In this document: positions 5,205 to 9,075 of the stretch, in pieces
Numbering within the stretch: the stretch's first letter is position 1
Layout: each line of letters begins with the position of its first letter
Source: CAXGUU01 sp964012875
GTDB taxonomy: Bacteria; Pseudomonadota; Gammaproteobacteria; Ga0077536
Reading direction: 5' to 3'
Length of the DNA stretch: 9,075 nt
Assembly: GCA_964012875.1 (NCBI GenBank)
Contig: CAXGUU010000127.1
Coordinates: 1-9,075 of the forward strand
Notes under the pieces: generated by a model
Seen by the model: the letters and a program-made list of their open reading frames with translations, nothing else
Databases searched by the model: none
What the model was told of the DNA's origin: nothing
Position numbers and translations under genes: made by a program

Positions 5205-7520
5205 ATGCCACATGCAGTCCGTAAGCCGTCCGCGCTAGATTTCAGTGTTTCCGAGCAGGTGCTGCAACGGTTGCGCGAGGGCATACTGATCGCATTAGGT
5301 GGCGTCGCCTTATTTCTGGTGTTGTCGCTCCTTACGCACCACCCCTCCGACCCGGGCTGGTCACGTGCCGGTAGCTCCGCCACGATACAGAATCAGGGTG
5401 GTGTCGTCGGCGCCTGGATAGCCGATATCGTGCTTTACCTGTTTGGTCGATTCGCCCACTTGTTCCCCTTGTTGGTGGTCTTCAGCGTCTGGCAAATGTT
5501 TCGCGAAGGCGTGGAAAATTTTGTTTCCGACTATTTCACCCTGAGCGTGCGTTTCGTCGGCGTCATTTTCATGGTGGTGACGGGTTGTAGTCTGTTCTGG
5601 ATTCGCGGCAGTTCCGCGATTGCCGAGTTACCCCACCAGGCTGGTGGGATACTGGGCGATGTTGTCGGATCCGCTGCTTTTTCGACCTTTGGCGAAGTCG
5701 GTGGGACATTGCTGATGCTGGCGATATTTTTTACCGGCATTACGCTCTTTACCGGGTTGTCGTGGGTCTGGTTGATGGATACCGTTGGCGATTTGAGCCT
5801 GCGCCTGTGGGACATCTGCCGTGAGAAATTCGATGTGTGCCTCGATCATTGGCGCGGCCTGCGCGCGAAGCGGGAGCGGGTGCAGACCATCAAGGAAGAA
5901 GTCGAACGCAGCGAGACCCGCACGCCGCCCCGGATAGAGCCGCGAATGGTCGAGCCTGAGTCCAGTGTTCGAGTTGAACGCGAGCGCCAGGAACCGTTGT
6001 TCGAAAAGGCCATGCCGAGCGATTTACCGGAGCTGAGCCTGCTCGATACGCCGCAGGCGAAATCGGGCGGCTATTCGGCGGAATCGCTTGAAGCGATGTC
6101 GCGGCAGGTCGAAATAAAGTTGCGCGACTTCAACATCGAGGTTGAGGTTGTGGCGGTACAGCCCGGGCCGGTCATCACCCGATTTGAATTGCAGCCCGCG
6201 CCCGGCATTAAAGCAAGCCGGATCACCAACCTAGCCAAGGACCTGGCCCGCTCGCTGTCGACGGTCAGTGTCCGCGTGGTCGAAGTCATTCCGGGTAAAA
6301 CCTGTATCGGACTGGAAATTCCCAATGAACAGCGCGAGATCGTCGCGTTGTCCGACATCCTTAAATCGGAAACCTACGAGCGCAGCAATTCGAAACTTAC
6401 GATGGCGCTGGGTAAGGACATCGCCGGGCAGCCGACGGTCGCTGACCTTGGCAAAATGCCGCACCTGCTGGTCGCCGGCACGACCGGGGCGGGTAAGTCG
6501 GTTGCGCTCAACGCCATGATTCTGAGCTTGCTCTACAAGTCAACGCCAGACGATGTTCGCCTCATCATGATCGATCCGAAGATGCTTGAGCTGTCGGTCT
6601 ACGAGGGTATTCCGGCATTGTTGGCGCCGGTGGTTACGGACATGAAAGAAGCGGCGAATGCGTTGCGCTGGTGCGTCGCCGAAATGGAGCGGCGTTACCG
6701 TCTAATGGCGGCACTTGGTGTTCGCAACATCGGGGGTTTCAATCGCAAGGTGGAGGAAGCGGCAGCGAATGGCACACCGATCCTCGATCCATTGTTTCGC
6801 GCGACCGACGGCGACGAAGACGCAGTAGTGCCCGAATTGACCAGCTTGCCATATCTCGTTGTCATCATCGACGAACTTGCAGACATGATGATGGTGGTCG
6901 GTAAAAAAGTTGAAGAACTGATTGCCCGTCTTGCACAAAAGGCGCGTGCCGCCGGCGTTCATCTGATCTTGGCCACTCAGCGGCCTTCGGTCGACGTGAT
7001 CACCGGCTTGATTAAGGCCAATATTCCAAGCCGCATCGCGTTCCAAGTTTCGTCGCGTGTTGATTCGCGCACGATTCTCGACCAGATAGGGGCAGAAAAC
7101 CTACTCGGACATGGCGACATGCTTTATTTGCCGCCCGGCACGGCCATTCCGAATCGCGTTCACGGTGCCTTCGTTTCTGATGACGAAGTGCACAAGGTTG
7201 TCGAGCGTCTGAAGGCCGCCGGAGAGCCGGAATATATTGAGGCCATACTTACCGGGCCGACCGACGGCGCCGAGGATATTGATGGCGGTTTTGCGGGCGG
7301 CACGGGCGACGCCGACGAGCAAGATGAACTCTACGATCGAGCGGTACGCATCGTCACCGAAACGCGCCGCGCGTCGGTATCGGGGATTCAGCGGCGCTTG
7401 AAGATCGGATACAACCGCGCTGCTAGGATGGTCGAGACGATGGAAGCTGCCGGCGTCGTCGGCGAACTGCAGTCCAACGGCAGTCGCGAAGTATTGGCGC
7501 CACCGCCACCGAAAGACTGA
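5205..7520 (+). CDS. ftsK: DNA translocase FtsK
   Basis: FtsK is a septal, membrane-bound hexameric motor that pumps chromosomal DNA during division and activates XerCD recombination at dif. The 771-residue protein has four N-terminal membrane segments (about 26-44, 71-96, 114-133, 166-190), a short charged linker (about 195-290, rich in Glu, Arg and Pro), then the motor. Visible in the motor are Walker A GTTGAGKS (425-432), Walker B LVVIIDE (551-557) ahead of LADMMM, and the family stretch LATQRPSVDVITGLIKANIP (589-608). The C-terminal gamma winged helix (about 707-767, with SVSGIQRRLKIGYNRAARMVE and NGSREVLAPPP) is very close to that of E. coli, which reads the polar KOPS signals. The linker is far shorter than in E. 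coli (1329 residues in total) but normal for Pseudomonas-like FtsK. The start ATG is the only one: an in-frame TAA lies at 5187. No Shine-Dalgarno is seen. lolA follows. Confidence 0.98.
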   Translation: MPHAVRKPSALDFSVSEQVLQRLREGILIALGGVALFLVLSLLTHHPSDPGWSRAGSSATIQNQGGVVGAWIADIVLYLFGRFAHLFPLLVVFSVWQMFREGVENFVSDYFTLSVRFVGVIFMVVTGCSLFWIRGSSAIAELPHQAGGILGDVVGSAAFSTFGEVGGTLLMLAIFFTGITLFTGLSWVWLMDTVGDLSLRLWDICREKFDVCLDHWRGLRAKRERVQTIKEEVERSETRTPPRIEPRMVEPESSVRVERERQEPLFEKAMPSDLPELSLLDTPQAKSGGYSAESLEAMSRQVEIKLRDFNIEVEVVAVQPGPVITRFELQPAPGIKASRITNLAKDLARSLSTVSVRVVEVIPGKTCIGLEIPNEQREIVALSDILKSETYERSNSKLTMALGKDIAGQPTVADLGKMPHLLVAGTTGAGKSVALNAMILSLLYKSTPDDVRLIMIDPKMLELSVYEGIPALLAPVVTDMKEAANALRWCVAEMERRYRLMAALGVRNIGGFNRKVEEAAANGTPILDPLFRATDGDEDAVVPELTSLPYLVVIIDELADMMMVVGKKVEELIARLAQKARAAGVHLILATQRPSVDVITGLIKANIPSRIAFQVSSRVDSRTILDQIGAENLLGHGDMLYLPPGTAIPNRVHGAFVSDDEVHKVVERLKAAGEPEYIEAILTGPTDGAEDIDGGFAGGTGDADEQDELYDRAVRIVTETRRASVSGIQRRLKIGYNRAARMVETMEAAGVVGELQSNGSREVLAPPPPKD

Positions 7521-7523
7521 CGC

Positions 7524-7537
7524 CCGGCAGGCGCCGG
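7524..7537 (+). other. Small GC-rich hairpin just after ftsK
   Basis: CCGGC, a 4-nt loop AGGC, then GCCGG begins 3 nt past the ftsK TGA. No T-run follows, so it is not a typical intrinsic terminator. At most it attenuates readthrough into lolA or protects the ftsK mRNA end. Confidence 0.3.
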
Positions 7538-7563
7538 ACACACTTTGCGCAGGTCCTTGTGAA

Positions 7564-7591
7564 TGGACGGCAGCGGACAAGTTCCTATAAT
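7564..7591 (+). promoter_or_regulatory. Candidate sigma70 promoter for lolA
   Basis: A perfect TATAAT at 7586-7591 is preceded, after a 16-nt spacer, by TGGACG (7564-7569), a 4/6 match to TTGACA. Transcription would start near 7598 and leave a leader of about 39 nt before the lolA ATG. The 116-bp gap after ftsK is large compared with the left operon, which fits separate control of lolA and rarA. Confidence 0.45.
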
Positions 7592-7636
7592 CGTTTTCTA
7601 ACTCGCGATTATTTCGAGGCGCACGTCGCGCACACT

Positions 7637-8290
7637 ATGTCGATTTTACTTCGGGCTTGTTTATCTCTGCTGGCTGGCCTTTTTGTACTGGCCGCAAATG
7701 TTGCTTTTGCCGCCGACGACGTGCCGTTTGATACCGCCAGGGTTGTCGAATATCTCAATCAACTCGACGCTTTCAGCGCCCGCTTTTCGCAGACTCGCTA
7801 CGATGAAACAGGCGTTGAGGTAGAGCAGTCGAATGGAGAGTGCCAGGTTCAGCGTCCAGGACGGTTCCGCTGGAGCTATCTTGAGCCCTATGCCCAGACT
7901 ATTGTCAGCAATGGTAGCCAGCTGTGGATCTACGACGTCGATTTGGAGCAAGTCACCCGGAACGAGGTCGAAGCCATCGGCGCCGATTCGCCGGCCGCTC
8001 TGCTCGGACAGGACATTGATGTTGAAAGTCATTTCGAGATTCGGGCAGTCCGACACGAAGATAGTTGGCGTTGGTTCGCCCTCATTCCGAAGAACGAGCA
8101 ACGCGACTTCAGCGCCGTTGAACTTGGTTTCAATGGTGGCGAAATTGAAGCGATGCGGCTTAAGGACAATCTCGGGCAGGCAACGCTCATCCAGTTCAGT
8201 GATCTGGATCGGGCTTCAGTTATCGACCAGGCCGAATTCGAGTTCCAGATTCCCGTCGGGGTTGATGTGCTGGAAGGCGGCGTACCGTGA
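7637..8290 (+). CDS. lolA: Outer-membrane lipoprotein carrier protein LolA
   Basis: LolA takes lipoproteins released by LolCDE from the inner membrane and carries them through the periplasm to LolB. The 217-residue precursor has a signal peptide (ILLRACLSLLAGLFVLAANV, 3-22) with likely cleavage after NVAFA (25/26). The mature part shows family landmarks: FSARFSQTRYDETG (46-59), RPGRFRWSY (73-81), the AQTIVSNGSQLWIYDVDLEQ stretch running into VT (86-107), SPAALL (118-123), LKDNLGQ (175-181) and FEFQIPVGVDVL (201-212). The hydrophobic and aromatic residues expected to line the lipid cavity are kept, and length is normal. I chose the ATG at 7637, not the in-frame GTG at 7559, because it begins the signal peptide directly; the longer form would put 26 polar residues before it. 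A GAGG at 7615-7618 is too far away to serve clearly as a ribosome binding site. rarA follows after 38 bp. Confidence 0.96.
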   Translation: MSILLRACLSLLAGLFVLAANVAFAADDVPFDTARVVEYLNQLDAFSARFSQTRYDETGVEVEQSNGECQVQRPGRFRWSYLEPYAQTIVSNGSQLWIYDVDLEQVTRNEVEAIGADSPAALLGQDIDVESHFEIRAVRHEDSWRWFALIPKNEQRDFSAVELGFNGGEIEAMRLKDNLGQATLIQFSDLDRASVIDQAEFEFQIPVGVDVLEGGVP

Positions 8291-8305
8291 TCGTCGACTT
8301 GGACT

Positions 8306-8325
8306 AGGTCTACCCTGCAGGTCTA
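8306..8325. repeat. 7-bp direct repeat AGGTCTA in the lolA-rarA spacer
   Basis: AGGTCTA occurs at 8306-8312 and again at 8319-8325, 13 bp apart start to start, in a spacer of only 38 bp. The second copy supplies the AGG that probably serves as the rarA ribosome binding site. It may be a small duplication or chance. Confidence 0.4.
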
Positions 8326-8328
8326 AGC

Positions 8329-9075
8329 ATGGCACCTCTTGCCGACGAACTTCGCCCGGCGGAACTCGATCAGTTCCATGGACAATCGCACCTCTTGGCA
8401 CCCGACCAGCCACTGTACCGGGCGCTTACGGAGGGCCTGATTCACTCGATGGTCCTGTGGGGGCCGCCCGGTACCGGAAAAACGACGCTGGCGCGGATGT
8501 TGTGTCAAAGCGCGGGTGCGGCATTCGTGCAACTGTCGGCTGTGCTGGGTGGTGTGAAGGACATTCGCGCGGCGGTCGAACAAGCGCGGGTACACGAATC
8601 GACGGGACGCCGGACGGTTGTATTTGTTGACGAAGTTCACCGGTTTAACAAAGCGCAGCAGGATGCATTCCTGCCACACATCGAAGACGGCACCATTACC
8701 TTCATCGGGGCAACGACCGAAAACCCGGCGTTTGAACTGAATAACGCGTTGTTGTCGCGGATACGCGTCTATTCGCTGCAGTCACTGGATGTGGCCGCGT
8801 TGCGTGCGATCATTGACCAGGCGGTTGCAGTCGTAGGCAGCGTGACCCTGGCCGAAGAGTTGCGGGATCATCTGGCCCGGGTTGCGGATGGCGATGCCCG
8901 GCGCGCCCTTAACCTGTTCGAACTGGCTTGTGAAATGGCCGCAGATGGCGTGATCGATTTGCAGACCCTAAGGCACGCGACAGAAGGCGTCGAAATTCGT
9001 CGTTTCGATAAGGGGACGGATGATTTTTTCGACCAGATTTCGGCGCTGCATAAATCGGTTCGTGGGTCGAACCCG
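8329..9075 (+). CDS. rarA: Replication-associated recombination protein RarA (partial, C-terminus beyond right edge)
   Basis: RarA (MgsA) is a cytosolic AAA+ ATPase related to clamp-loader and RuvB proteins that acts at stalled replication forks and binds SSB. The frame stays open to the window end, giving 249 codons of a protein usually about 440 residues long. Motifs seen: PLADELRP (3-10), Walker A GPPGTGKT (45-52), Walker B VVFVDEVH (97-104) running into RFNKAQQDAFLPHIEDGTIT, sensor 1 GATTEN (127-132), the arginine-finger region LLSRIRVY (141-148), sensor 2 GDARRALN (188-195), and FFDQISALHKSVRGSNP at the edge (233-249). The tetramerisation domain is not visible. The ATG at 8329 is the only ATG start, since an in-frame TAG lies at 8305, and CAGGT about 7 nt upstream gives the clearest Shine-Dalgarno in the window. 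Its place directly after lolA is the known gammaproteobacterial order. Confidence 0.96.
   Translation, partial: MAPLADELRPAELDQFHGQSHLLAPDQPLYRALTEGLIHSMVLWGPPGTGKTTLARMLCQSAGAAFVQLSAVLGGVKDIRAAVEQARVHESTGRRTVVFVDEVHRFNKAQQDAFLPHIEDGTITFIGATTENPAFELNNALLSRIRVYSLQSLDVAALRAIIDQAVAVVGSVTLAEELRDHLARVADGDARRALNLFELACEMAADGVIDLQTLRHATEGVEIRRFDKGTDDFFDQISALHKSVRGSNP

Noticed and set aside
7101..7580. Open minus-strand frame of 159 codons antisense to the 3' part of ftsK
   Set aside because: It lies opposite the conserved motor and gamma domains of FtsK and its product resembles nothing known to me.
7833..8630. Open plus-strand frame of 265 codons overlapping lolA and rarA
   Set aside because: It runs out of frame through two well-identified genes and has no family resemblance.
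1..9075. Mobile element, phage, CRISPR or defence system
   Set aside because: I saw no transposase, integrase, terminal inverted repeats, repeat-spacer array or known defence gene; all well-identified genes are housekeeping or widespread chromosomal families.

Overview
The window reads as chromosome of a gammaproteobacterium (Pseudomonadota). The gene order ftsK-lolA-rarA on the right is the order known from E. coli and Pseudomonas. The pair aat-bpt on the left lies near ftsK, as it does in Pseudomonas. By eye the DNA is moderately GC-rich and almost entirely coding. There is no tRNA, rRNA, CRISPR array, integrase or transposase, and no sign of an inserted island. I assign no genus.

Left half (1-5085), all on the minus strand. 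In transcription order, starting at the centre: a membrane-anchored alpha/beta hydrolase (4237-5085); a metallophosphoesterase reading frame broken by three in-frame stop codons (3415-4143); a DUF1820 protein (2986-3327); a small putative secreted protein of unknown function (2470-2979); a FemAB-like/GNAT N-acyltransferase of the DUF482 family (1317-2477); aat, leucyl/phenylalanyl-tRNA-protein transferase (538-1287); and the start of bpt, aspartate/glutamate leucyltransferase, which runs off the left edge. From DUF1820 to bpt the genes are 6 to 29 nt apart or overlap by 8 nt, so they probably form one operon. Aat and Bpt both attach N-degron residues to proteins that the ClpS/ClpAP system then degrades.

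Right half (5205-9075), all on the plus strand: ftsK (septal DNA translocase), lolA (periplasmic lipoprotein carrier) and the first 249 codons of rarA (clamp-loader-like AAA+ ATPase), which is cut by the right edge. The two halves diverge from a 119-bp AT-rich spacer (5086-5204) that contains two clear inverted repeats.

This is mostly ordinary housekeeping sequence, and I found no convincing new multi-gene system. The items worth a second look are the metallophosphoesterase frame, which carries one TAA, one TGA and one TAG yet has no frameshift and keeps all its metal-binding motifs; the 16-nt near-palindrome just upstream of ftsK; the two 8-nt gene overlaps in the left operon; the unknown secreted protein inside that operon; and the near absence of recognisable Shine-Dalgarno sequences.
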